Positions 26,976 to 35,693 of a DNA stretch of 64,000 bases are shown piece after piece. Position 1 is the stretch's first letter, and every line of letters begins with the position of its first letter. The notes beneath the pieces were generated by a model. It searched no databases and was not told where the DNA came from. It saw only the letters and a program-made list of their open reading frames with translations. Source of the stretch: CAVSKL01 sp963728475 [NCBI: Candidatus Eiseniibacteriota bacterium]. GTDB taxonomy: Bacteria > Eisenbacteria > RBG-16-71-46 > JABDJR01. A program made the position numbers and the translations under genes. The stretch is from contig CAVSKL010000001.1 of NCBI GenBank assembly GCA_963728475.1, forward strand, positions 248,001 through 312,000, read 5' to 3'.

Positions 26976-28688
26976 CTATTCCTCCGCGAGACATACGCGG
27001 AGGACTTCCTCGACGGTGGTCTGGCCGCGCATCGCCTTGGCCAGCCCGCTCTGTTTCAAGGTCTGCATACCCCGGGCCAACGCCGCCTGGCGGATCCGGT
27101 CCGCCGGGGCGGCCGAGGCCACCAGCTCCCGGAGCGCGGTGTCCATCTTCATGATCTCGAGGATGGCCATCCGGCCCCGGTATCCCCGGTCCTTGCATTC
27201 GCCGCAGCCGCGCCCGCGCAGGAAGGTGGCGTCGCTCACGTCCTCCCGCCGCACCCCGAAGGCGAGGAGCTGCTCGGCATCGGGCTCGTAGGGCTCGGCG
27301 CAGTAACTGCACACCCGCCGCACCAGGCGCTGGGCCGCGACCAGGGTCATGGCCCCCGCGGCCTGGAACGGCTCCACCCCCATCGACACCAGCCGCACCG
27401 CGGTGGTGGGGGCGTCGTTGGCGTGGATGGTGGAGAAGACCATGTGCCCGGTCATGGCCGCGCGGACCGCCATGTCGGCGGTCTCCTGGTCGCGGATCTC
27501 GCCGACCATGATCACGTCGGGATCCTGCCGCAGGAAGGTGCGGAGCGCCGAGGCGAAGTCCAGCCCCTTGCGGGCGTTGACCTGCACCTGGTTGATGCGC
27601 GCCATGTGATACTCGACCGGGTCCTCCACCGTCATGATGTTGATGGTGGAATTGCGAAGCTCCAGCAGCCCCGAGTACAGCGTGGTGGACTTCCCGGACC
27701 CGGTGGGGCCGGAGAGGAGGACCATGCCGTAGGGCTGGTGGATGGCGTCGTGGAACAGCTTGAGGTCCGGACCCTCGAACCCCAGGCTGGCCAGATCGAA
27801 GTTGAAGTCGGTCTTGTCCAGGAGCCGGAGCACCGCCTTCTCGCCGTGGATGGTGGGGAGGGTGGAGACGCGGACGTCCACCTCCTTGCCGCCCGCGCGA
27901 ACGGTGAAGCGGCCCCCCTGGGGCGCCCGGCGCTCGGCGATGTCGATGTCGGAGAGGATCTTGATACGGGTCATGACGCCGGTGTAGACCCGCTTGGGCG
28001 GGGTCAGGGCGTCGTAGAGGAGTCCGTCCACGCGGTACCGGATGAGAAGCTCGCGCTCGTGGGGCTCCACGTGGATGTCGGTCGCCCCTTCCTTCATCGC
28101 CTGGCCCACGATCTGGTCGACCAGGTTGATGATGGGAGCGTCCTCGGACCGCTTCTTGGCCTCGTCGGCGGTGAGTTCCTCGTCCTCTTCCTCTTCCTCC
28201 CCCAGAACCACCGACGCCTGCTCGATCGCCTCCTGCACGTCGCGCGATCCCTCGAGCCGGCCGTAATGCCGCTCGCGCGCCTCGGACACCAGCGAGTCCG
28301 CGCCGATCAGGGCCTCCACCCGCCGGTGGGTGGTCACCCGCAAATCGTCCAGCGCGTCCAGATTCAGGGGATCGGAGAGGGCCACCCGGATGGTACCGTT
28401 CGCCACGGTGACCGGAAGCACGTTGTACTTGCGGGCGAGGTCGGCGGGAACCGCGGCCAGCGCTTCGGGGCTGACCTTGTCCCGGGCCGGATCGAACAGG
28501 GGAATACCCAGCTGCACGCTCAGGATCCGGGTGAGGTCCGCCTCTTCCACGATCTTGAGGCGCACGAGCACCGCGCCCAGCCGCTCCCGGGTGCGCGATT
28601 GCTCTTCGAGCGCCCGGAGGAGCTGCGCTTCCTGGATGAGACCTGCCTCCAGAAGGAGGCTCCCCAGGCCTCGAGGATTCGTGTTCAC
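26976..28688 (-). CDS. pilB: PilB, pilus extension ATPase with MshEN-type N-terminus
   Basis: A 570-residue hexameric ATPase that drives pilus polymerisation. The N-terminal part has two 23-24-residue motifs with a 5-residue gap (LGSLLLEAGLIQEAQ at 8; RLGAVLVRLKIVEEADLTRI at 36), the pattern of c-di-GMP-binding MshEN domains. The ATPase core has Walker A GPTGSGKST, Walker B region VGEIRDQET and an intact His box (STIHANDAPTT). Four cysteines (CSYC ... CGEC) form the usual zinc site. The start is a GTG after GAGGT; an upstream GTG (28733) lacks a ribosome binding site. It is the first gene of the pilus cluster. Confidence 0.95.
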   Translation of the reverse strand: MNTNPRGLGSLLLEAGLIQEAQLLRALEEQSRTRERLGAVLVRLKIVEEADLTRILSVQLGIPLFDPARDKVSPEALAAVPADLARKYNVLPVTVANGTIRVALSDPLNLDALDDLRVTTHRRVEALIGADSLVSEARERHYGRLEGSRDVQEAIEQASVVLGEEEEEDEELTADEAKKRSEDAPIINLVDQIVGQAMKEGATDIHVEPHERELLIRYRVDGLLYDALTPPKRVYTGVMTRIKILSDIDIAERRAPQGGRFTVRAGGKEVDVRVSTLPTIHGEKAVLRLLDKTDFNFDLASLGFEGPDLKLFHDAIHQPYGMVLLSGPTGSGKSTTLYSGLLELRNSTINIMTVEDPVEYHMARINQVQVNARKGLDFASALRTFLRQDPDVIMVGEIRDQETADMAVRAAMTGHMVFSTIHANDAPTTAVRLVSMGVEPFQAAGAMTLVAAQRLVRRVCSYCAEPYEPDAEQLLAFGVRREDVSDATFLRGRGCGECKDRGYRGRMAILEIMKMDTALRELVASAAPADRIRQAALARGMQTLKQSGLAKAMRGQTTVEEVLRVCLAEE

Positions 28689-28742
28689 GAAGACCTCAAA
28701 TGGATGGGCGGCCCATGCGGGTCGCGGGGACACCTGTCAGGG

Positions 28743-28782
28743 AAAGTAGACCCATGGTAGGGTTTGATCAATCCAAAATCAA
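28743..28782 (-). promoter_or_regulatory. Two overlapping promoter candidates for the pilus cluster
   Basis: On the minus strand TTGATT (28777-28782) is 17 bp from TACCAT (28754-28759), and TTGATC (28766-28771) is 17 bp from TACTTT (28743-28748). Both lie within 100 bp upstream of the pilB GTG, in the most AT-rich stretch of this region. Neither is confirmed; the divergent rluB-like gene shares the same gap. Confidence 0.5.
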
Positions 28783-28896
28783 CGGCAATGCGCGTCCTGG
28801 CGGAATAAATTCGAGAAAAAGGGTAAAATTCGTCGGACTCCTTTACACTACCTACGCATGCGGCTGGAAACCGGCCCGAATTGGAAAGTTCATTCC

Positions 28897-29922
28897 ATGA
28901 GACTCAACCGTTTTCTGGCGGCGAGCGGGGTCACCAGCCGCCGGCGGGCTGAGAAGCTGATCTCCGAGGGACGGGTGCGGGTGAACGGCGAGCCGGTGAC
29001 CCAGCTCGCGGTGTTCGTGGAGCCGGGCCGGGACCGGGTGACGGTGGACGGTCGTACCGTGCGCCCCCCCAACACGTTCACCTACATTCTCCTCCACAAG
29101 CCGGCCGGTTTCGTGACCACCACCGACGACCCCCAGGGCCGCCCCAAGGTCATGACCCTGATCCCCCCCCGGCCCCGGGTGTTCCCGGTGGGCCGGCTGG
29201 ACCAGGACACCACCGGCGGCCTGCTCTTCACCGACGACGGCAGCCTGGCCCACCGGCTGCTGCATCCCCGGTACAAGATCGAGAAGGAATACGAGGCGCG
29301 GGTGGAGGGGCCGATCGGCGAGGAGGCGCTCGAGGCCCTCCGGACCGGAGTGCTGCTCGAGGACGAAACCCGGCCGACCGCGCCGGCCTCGGTGGAGGTG
29401 ATCGAGCACCGGTCCGGGCAGAGCCGGCTCCGCGTGATCGTCCGCGAGGGGAGAAAGCGCATGGTCCGGCGGATGATGGCCCAGGTGGGGCATCCCGTGC
29501 TTTCCTTGAAGCGGGTGCGGATCGGGCCGGTCGCGCTCGGCGACCTGGTCGAGGGGACCTCGCGCCCCCTCACCGAGGCCGAGGTAACCGCTCTCCGGCG
29601 CACGGTGGAGGAGACGTCCCGGGCCCCCCGGCGGGTCCGGGGAGCCCGCCCCCACCGGCCGGGCAAGCACGCCCGGGCCGCGCGGGGAACCGGGGCGGGG
29701 GCGGGGGGCGAACCGGAAGCGCGGGCCGGAGGGGAAGAGAGCGCCGCGGCTGAACCGGGAACGGTGGGGGCAGAAAGAGCGGCGGCCGAACCGGGGGCCG
29801 GGGCGGCGCGCATCGACCCGGAACCCGGGGCCGGACCCGCCCGCCGGCCGGCCGCCGGCAAAGGGCCGGCCCCCGGGAAAGGGACGGCCGCCAGCAAAGG
29901 AAACGAGGAAGCCCATGACTGA
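28897..29922 (+). CDS. rluB: RsuA/RluB-family 23S/16S rRNA pseudouridine synthase
   Basis: A 341-residue rRNA-modifying enzyme. An N-terminal S4 RNA-binding domain (MRLNRFLAASGVTSRRRAEK, about 1-60) is followed by the pseudouridine synthase domain, whose catalytic Asp lies in VGRLDQDTTGGLLFTDDG; the second motif is VREGRKRMVRRMM. From about residue 245 there is a long Ala/Gly/Pro/Glu-rich tail, unusual in bacteria at this length, though GC-rich genomes often show it. The start was set at the ATG giving MRLNRFL because the S4 domain begins there and GGAAAG lies upstream. Its end overlaps the next gene by 8 bp. RluB versus RsuA specificity cannot be told from sequence alone. Confidence 0.9.
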   Translation: MRLNRFLAASGVTSRRRAEKLISEGRVRVNGEPVTQLAVFVEPGRDRVTVDGRTVRPPNTFTYILLHKPAGFVTTTDDPQGRPKVMTLIPPRPRVFPVGRLDQDTTGGLLFTDDGSLAHRLLHPRYKIEKEYEARVEGPIGEEALEALRTGVLLEDETRPTAPASVEVIEHRSGQSRLRVIVREGRKRMVRRMMAQVGHPVLSLKRVRIGPVALGDLVEGTSRPLTEAEVTALRRTVEETSRAPRRVRGARPHRPGKHARAARGTGAGAGGEPEARAGGEESAAAEPGTVGAERAAAEPGAGAARIDPEPGAGPARRPAAGKGPAPGKGTAASKGNEEAHD

Positions 29923-31021
29923 GCCGGCCCGCCCGCTCGTACCGGCCCGGGCGGCGGCGCTCGCGCTGGCCTTGACCCTGGCGCTCGCGCCGGCGCTGGC
30001 CGCGTGCGGCGGTTCCGCCAAGGAGCCTCCCGCGACCGGGGACACCTCCGGGGCGAGGCCTCCCGGCGGCGACTCCAATCCCGGCCTGTCCGGCCCCGAG
30101 GCCCATAGCCCGACCCCGCCCGACGTCCCCTCCGGGGTGAAGGTGCCCCTGGAGGAGGAGGCGCCGCCCCCCGACTTCGCGGTGCTGAGTTCGGAGAAGA
30201 GCGCGGGGGTGACCCGGATGGAGGTCGCCTACCCGAGCGGGGACCTCACCGTGCGGGCGTTCCTGTTTGTCCCCGACGACGGGGGGGTGCACGCGGGGGT
30301 GGTGTTCAACCACGGCGGAGTGAGCGGCGTGAGCGAGGACGTGAGGGAGCGTGGGCGCGCGCTGGCCGCCCTGGGCTACGTGGTGGTGGCGCCGGCCTAT
30401 CGCGGCGAGGGGGGAAGCGAGGGCCGGGTCGAGGTCGCCGCCGGCGAGGTGGACGACGTGATCGCGGCCACCCGGATCCTGGCCGCCCGGGACGACGTGG
30501 ACGCGACCCGCATCGCGATCGCGGGATCGAGCCACGGCGCCCTGATCGCGGTGCTGGCGGCGGCGCGCGAACCCGGGCTCTACGCCTGCGTGGTCGAGGC
30601 GTGCGGGGTGATGGACGTGGTGGCCTGGTACCGGTACCTGGTCGAGAACGGCTTCGACGTGAGCGATTCGCTCTCGGTGGCGGTCTACGGGACCGGCCCC
30701 GAGAACAAGCCCGAGGCTTTCCGGCGGCGGAACGCGGAGCTGGTGGTGGACCAGCTCACCATGCCGGTCCTCATCCAGCAGGGGCTGAAGGACAAGACCG
30801 TCCCCCCCGCCCAGGCCGAGGAGTTCGCCCAGGCCCTGCGCGCGGCGGGAAACCAGAACGTCACCGTCCACACCTACCCGCTCCTGGGGCACGCCTTCTG
30901 GTTCTGGACCGACCCCAGGTACCACTCCCCGGAAGCGCTGGCCCAGGCGCGCACCTCCTGGCAGGACTTCACCGGGTTCCTGGCCGGGTACCTGGGCCCG
31001 GGGGCGCCAGGATCGCGCTGA
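29915..31021 (+). CDS. Lipoprotein alpha/beta hydrolase (prolyl oligopeptidase/dienelactone hydrolase-like)
   Basis: A 368-residue exported hydrolase. The signal peptide ends in a lipobox (APALAAC, Cys31), so it should be anchored in the envelope. A Pro/Gly-rich linker (about 35-80) leads to an alpha/beta hydrolase domain with the oxyanion region VVFNHGGVSG, the nucleophile elbow GSSHG (about 205-209), an acid in QQGLKDKTVPPAQAEEF and the catalytic His in YPLLGHAFWF. The substrate is unknown; peptidase or esterase are both possible. It overlaps the end of the pseudouridine synthase gene by 8 bp, so the two are co-transcribed. Downstream is a convergent gene. Confidence 0.85.
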   Translation: MTEPARPLVPARAAALALALTLALAPALAACGGSAKEPPATGDTSGARPPGGDSNPGLSGPEAHSPTPPDVPSGVKVPLEEEAPPPDFAVLSSEKSAGVTRMEVAYPSGDLTVRAFLFVPDDGGVHAGVVFNHGGVSGVSEDVRERGRALAALGYVVVAPAYRGEGGSEGRVEVAAGEVDDVIAATRILAARDDVDATRIAIAGSSHGALIAVLAAAREPGLYACVVEACGVMDVVAWYRYLVENGFDVSDSLSVAVYGTGPENKPEAFRRRNAELVVDQLTMPVLIQQGLKDKTVPPAQAEEFAQALRAAGNQNVTVHTYPLLGHAFWFWTDPRYHSPEALAQARTSWQDFTGFLAGYLGPGAPGSR

Positions 31022-31084
31022 ACCCGGGCGGGGCCGCGCCCCGATGATGGGTGACCGCTCTCAGGTACTTGCCCGGCAACGCGC

Positions 31085-34000
31085 CTACGGCAGGATCTGG
31101 ATCTTCCGGGTCCAGGCCCGGTCCCCCGAGCGGACCCGCATGAAGTAGATCCCGCGGCCCACCCGGCGGCCGGCGTCGTCGGCGCCGTCCCAGCGGATCA
31201 CGCCGCTTCCCCCCGGCACCGCGACCCGGGGAAGGTAGCGCACCCGCCGTCCGGCGATGTCGTACACCTCCACCGAGACCTCGGCGGCGGATCCGCTTTC
31301 CACCGAGAGGGCGACCGCGCCCGGCGACGGGTTGGGATAGACCTGCCCCACGTCCAGGAAGTCGCGCGGGCGGTCGCCGGCGGTGGCCTGCGGCACCTGC
31401 ACCTCGATCATCGCCGAGCGCGCGCTCTCGTTCCCGGACGCGTCCACCGCGCTCACCGCGTAGCAGTACCGGCGGCCGGGCACGACCTGGTCGTCGTCCA
31501 CCGACGGGCTCTGGACGCCGTCCCGGTAAAGGTCGAGCGGCGCCGCGGCCAACCGCCCGCGGTAGATGCGGTAGTGGCTGAAGTCGGGCTCGGCGGCCGC
31601 GCTCCAGAGGAGCGAGACCTTGCCGGGGCGGGGCGCCGCCGCCAGCCCGCCCGGGACCGAAGGCGGCTGGGTGTCCGGCGGCAAGGGGGTGACCAGGGTC
31701 ACCGCAGCCACGTTCCCGAACGCGCCGCGGTTACCGGCGTCGTCGGCCGCGATCACCGCCAGGGCGAGCTTCCGGTCGGCGGGAAGCCCCGCCACCATCA
31801 GGGTCTCGGGCGTGCCGGCGGCCGCCGGGACGGGCAATCCGGCCAGCGCCGAGGCCTCGGTCCAGGTCGCGGCGGTCAGGGTGTCGGTGCGCCAGCGCAG
31901 GTCATAGCCCGCGGCCCGGCCGGTCATGCCGTCGTCGCCGGGGGCGGTCCAGGTGAGCCGGACCAGGAAGGTGTCCACCACGGTGGCGTGAAGATCGGTC
32001 ACCGCCGCCGGCGGGGTAAGGTCGGGCACGGCCAGGGTGGCCCCGGTCGCCGGCGCGCCGAGCGCCGAGAGGTTCCCGGCCGGGTCGGTGGAGCGGATGC
32101 GGAAGGTGTACTGGGAGGCGGAGAGGAGCCCGCTCACCCGCACCGTCTGCGCGCTCCCGGGGGCCAGGGGGGCCGGCGCCGGCGCGACCGCCGCGCCGCT
32201 CCAGGCGGAGTCGGAGAAGGTGGTTCCCGGCCGGTAGCGCAGCTCGTAGCCGGCCACGCTTCCCCGGTCGTCGGCGGGCGCGGTGAAGGCGAGATCGACG
32301 GAGCCGGTGGAGGTGCCGGTCACCCGGAGGTCCGCGATCGCTGCGGGTCCGGTGGTGTCGGGCGGCACCAGGGTGGTCCCGGTGACCGCCGGACCCGGCA
32401 CGCTCCAGTTCCCGGAGTTGTCGCGCGCGCGGATCCGCAGGCAGTACCCGGAGCCGGGCGCCAGGCCCGGCACCCGGAACGACTCCGGCTCCCCCCGGGT
32501 CCTGGGCGCGGTGGTCGGGACGGCCCCGGCCGCGTTCCAGGAGCTGTCGGGGAAGGCGTCGCCGGCCAGGTAGCGCAGGTCGTAGTTTGTCACCGTCCCC
32601 TCGCCGTCCGAGGGCGCGGTGAACCCCACCTGGAGCCAGTCGGTTCCGGCGCCGAGGAGGGTGAGGTCGTAGATCACGCCCGGCGGGGTGGTGTCGGACG
32701 GCGGCGGCGGCACCGCCTGGGTGGTTCCGGCCGCGGCCGGGCTGAGCGGGCTCCAGTTGGCGGCGTCGTCCTCGGAACGGATCCGGAAGCTGTAGACCTT
32801 GACCGCGCTCAGCCCCGTCACCGTCACCGACTGCGCGGTGCCGGGGGCGGCGGGAGCGGGGGCGGCCGCGGGCGTGGCCGAGGCCCAGCTCGCGTCGGGG
32901 AAGCTCGCCGACTGCAGGTAACGCAGCTCATAGCCGGACACCGGGCCCTGCTGGTCGGCGGGGGCGGTGAAGGCCAGGGTGAGCCGGTCGGCTCCGGCCG
33001 CCACCACCCGGAGGTCGGGGATCGCCGCCGGACCGGTGGTGTCGGGGACGACGGTCGAGACCGTGCTCCCGGTGGTCGCCGCGCTGAGTTCACTCCAGTT
33101 GGACGCGTCGTCCAGGGATCGGATGCGGAAGGCGTAGGCCCCGCCCGGGTCCAGCCCCCCCACCGTGACCGCCTCCGGGCTGCCGGGGCTCGACGGCGTG
33201 GGCGTGGGCACCGCGCTGGCGGCGCTCCAGCTCGCGTCCGGGAATGACGTGCCGGCCACGTACCGGAGCTGGTAGCGGACCACCGTGCCCTGGTCGTCGG
33301 GGGGCGCGGTGAAGGCGAGGTCGAGGGTGGTGTCGGCCACCGAGGCCACGCGGAGGTCGCCGACGGCCGCCGGCCCGGTGGTGTCGGGGCCGGCCGCCGT
33401 CCCGGTGGGCATGAAGTTGATGACGTTGCTGATCGCGCCGTAGTTGCCGGTTTCGTCGCGGGCGCGCAGGGCCACGTAGTACCGGGCCCCCGGCGGGAGC
33501 CCCGTCACCGAGGCCTGCTGCACGGTTCCCGCCGGCGCCGGAGCGGGCATGCCGGGGACCAGGGTCGCTCCCAGCCAGCTCCCGTCGGAGATCGGCCAGA
33601 TGTCCCAGCGCGCCTCGTAAGCGGCGGCGGTGCCCACGGTGCCGTCGTCCCCGGGCGCGGTCCAGTGGAAGGAAGCGCCGTCGGAGGCGGCGGCGTCGAG
33701 GGTGAGGTCGGTCACCTGGGCCGGGGCGACCAGGTCGGTATCGGCGGCCAGGGTGTAGAGGCGGTAGTAGATCCCGTTCACCTTGCTCCAGTTGCCCGCC
33801 TCGTCCACCGCCTTCACCGCGAAGTAGAGGGTGGACGAGGGGGGAAGGTCGGCGGCGGTGGCCGATTCCCACGCCTTGGGCCAGCCGACCGGGCCCGGGT
33901 ACGGAACGCGGGTGGCGTTGTCCCAGGTGGGCCCGTCGGTCAGGCGCTCGGTGGACCAGCGCACGTCGTAATCGGCCACCTGCCCGGAGAGGCTGTCGTC

Positions 34001-35374
34001 CCCCACCCCCACCCACTTCAGGGTGAAGGTGGTGGGGTCCAGCCGGACGGCGGTGTAGCCGGTGATGTTGGCGGGGGGGATGGTGTCGGGCGGAGGGGGA
34101 GCAGTGATCGGATCGCCGATGTAAGCGTCCCACGCCCCCACCGCGGGCAGGCCGCCCTGCGCCGCGAGCGCCGCGTTGTTGGCGTTGACCAGGATCGAGG
34201 CGCCGGTGTAGTCCCGGCGCCAGATCTCCTGCCCGTTCACCAGGTAGGAATAGGCGGGCCCGGTGGGGGTGCCGATGTACCGGTCGTAGTCCGGCTCCCA
34301 CCAGATCGAGTTGTGCTCTCCGAAGTTGGCGTCGAAGCTGAAATACCCGTCCCCGAGGAGCGTGCTGGCCAGGCAGAACCTCAGGTGGCGGTGGAATCCG
34401 GCGGCGTCGGTGGTGTCGGGGGCGTAGGTGTCGCCGGGCCAGAAGGTGTTGACGATGTCGATCGCCATCGGGCTGGCGGAGTACTTCGAGATCGAGTTGA
34501 AGTAGGAGTAGGGGTTCGAGAACATCCAGGAGCGCCACGCGTACTGGTAGGGATTGTTCTGATCCACCGGCCCCAGGTAGGGGAAGCTCTCCTGGGTGGC
34601 GCCGTTCATGTCCTGGTAGTAGTGGTTGGGGCCGTTTCCGACCAGCGGCACGTCCGGCCCCAGGAGTTGCCGCAGGCGCGCGACCAGGGAGTCGCTCTCG
34701 GCGTCCCACTTGGCGTCGAGCACCGGGGGGTTGTCCGGGTTCCCGTCCCGGTCGGCGTCGATGGCGCTGACCAGGGTGGAGTTGAGCCAGCTGATCGAGC
34801 TCCACACGTTGTCCAGGTTGATGCCGTCCCAGACGCTGTTCCCCTGCTGCCACACCACGTCGTACACGAACTGCGGGAACCATTGCGCGAAGTTCTGCCC
34901 CTGGGCATTGCGCGGACAGTCGGCGGTGAGGTTGGTGTCCCACTTCCCGTCCCAGTCGCCGACGTGGTTGCCCACCGCGTCGTAGAGCCAGAAATTCCCG
35001 TCGTTCATCCCCTTCCACGACTGGTAGAGCACGGTGTCGTGCGGGCGGTCCTGGCCGACCACCTGGGCGCCGTTCATGGGGAGATAGGCCAGGATCACGA
35101 TGTCGGGGTTGAGGGCCCGGATCTGCTCGATCACCCCCGGGTTCTCGTAGGGGAAATCGGCGTCCAGGGTGAGAACGTCCCACTTGGCGAGAACGGGAAT
35201 GTCCGCCGGGCGGATGAGGTTCCCGATGAATCCGTTCTGGACCTTGGGATAGCCGGTGCGGGCCTCGGCCGGGCCCGCCCCCGCCGAAGCGAGCAAAAGG
35301 ACGGCGGCGGCCGCGGTCAGGATTCGGAGAATGGCGTGGAACGCCGAGGTCCGCGCCGGAAGCCGACTATGCAT
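31085..35374 (-). CDS. Secreted GHL15-like + FN3 repeat protein with FlgD-like C-terminal sorting domain
   Basis: A 1429-residue exported protein. After a signal peptide (ILRILTAAAAVLLLASAGAG) comes a domain (about 50-430) resembling the hypothetical glycosyl hydrolase family GHL15, with segments such as VLTLDADFPY and WDGINLDNVWSSISWL. Eight fibronectin type III-like modules follow (each with a DLRV..LAFTAP-like strand pattern). The last 85 residues (VGQVYPNPSPGAVALSVESG ... GRGIYFMRVRSG ... KIQILP) form a FlgD/Por-type sorting domain. The start MHSRLPARTSAF was chosen for the signal peptide; the long N-terminal extension of the open frame is not credible. A carbohydrate-active role is inference. 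Confidence 0.85.
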   Translation of the reverse strand: MHSRLPARTSAFHAILRILTAAAAVLLLASAGAGPAEARTGYPKVQNGFIGNLIRPADIPVLAKWDVLTLDADFPYENPGVIEQIRALNPDIVILAYLPMNGAQVVGQDRPHDTVLYQSWKGMNDGNFWLYDAVGNHVGDWDGKWDTNLTADCPRNAQGQNFAQWFPQFVYDVVWQQGNSVWDGINLDNVWSSISWLNSTLVSAIDADRDGNPDNPPVLDAKWDAESDSLVARLRQLLGPDVPLVGNGPNHYYQDMNGATQESFPYLGPVDQNNPYQYAWRSWMFSNPYSYFNSISKYSASPMAIDIVNTFWPGDTYAPDTTDAAGFHRHLRFCLASTLLGDGYFSFDANFGEHNSIWWEPDYDRYIGTPTGPAYSYLVNGQEIWRRDYTGASILVNANNAALAAQGGLPAVGAWDAYIGDPITAPPPPDTIPPANITGYTAVRLDPTTFTLKWVGVGDDSLSGQVADYDVRWSTERLTDGPTWDNATRVPYPGPVGWPKAWESATAADLPPSSTLYFAVKAVDEAGNWSKVNGIYYRLYTLAADTDLVAPAQVTDLTLDAAASDGASFHWTAPGDDGTVGTAAAYEARWDIWPISDGSWLGATLVPGMPAPAPAGTVQQASVTGLPPGARYYVALRARDETGNYGAISNVINFMPTGTAAGPDTTGPAAVGDLRVASVADTTLDLAFTAPPDDQGTVVRYQLRYVAGTSFPDASWSAASAVPTPTPSSPGSPEAVTVGGLDPGGAYAFRIRSLDDASNWSELSAATTGSTVSTVVPDTTGPAAIPDLRVVAAGADRLTLAFTAPADQQGPVSGYELRYLQSASFPDASWASATPAAAPAPAAPGTAQSVTVTGLSAVKVYSFRIRSEDDAANWSPLSPAAAGTTQAVPPPPSDTTPPGVIYDLTLLGAGTDWLQVGFTAPSDGEGTVTNYDLRYLAGDAFPDSSWNAAGAVPTTAPRTRGEPESFRVPGLAPGSGYCLRIRARDNSGNWSVPGPAVTGTTLVPPDTTGPAAIADLRVTGTSTGSVDLAFTAPADDRGSVAGYELRYRPGTTFSDSAWSGAAVAPAPAPLAPGSAQTVRVSGLLSASQYTFRIRSTDPAGNLSALGAPATGATLAVPDLTPPAAVTDLHATVVDTFLVRLTWTAPGDDGMTGRAAGYDLRWRTDTLTAATWTEASALAGLPVPAAAGTPETLMVAGLPADRKLALAVIAADDAGNRGAFGNVAAVTLVTPLPPDTQPPSVPGGLAAAPRPGKVSLLWSAAAEPDFSHYRIYRGRLAAAPLDLYRDGVQSPSVDDDQVVPGRRYCYAVSAVDASGNESARSAMIEVQVPQATAGDRPRDFLDVGQVYPNPSPGAVALSVESGSAAEVSVEVYDIAGRRVRYLPRVAVPGGSGVIRWDGADDAGRRVGRGIYFMRVRSGDRAWTRKIQILP

Positions 35375-35693
35375 CTTCTTGTCGATCCATGGTGCCGGCC
35401 GAGGGATTTGCCGCACCCAGGGTGAAAAGCGGCCGGAGTGAGCCCGCGGTGCGCGAGTCCACCCGGCCGGTACCAGAGAGCAAGGAGCGCGCCACCCACG
35501 TGCTCTGCCCGCACTCCGGAAGACGCCGCTCCGTTGCGGCTCACGATTGAACTGGGGCCCCCTGTGGCCCGCCGGCGGTTCGATTCGGGATCGGTAAAAC
35601 CGCGCGCGAGGCGAAGCGCAAGCGGAGAGGGTGCGCTTTGCAACGGGACTAAACAAGCGGGAAGATCGCCGTTCCGGGCATTTCCGGCTGAAA
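35375..35693. other. Intergenic region between two minus-strand genes
   Basis: This is 319 bp without a gene I would support. It carries the leader of the giant FN3 protein gene. I see no clear promoter, terminator or repeat. Confidence 0.35.
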
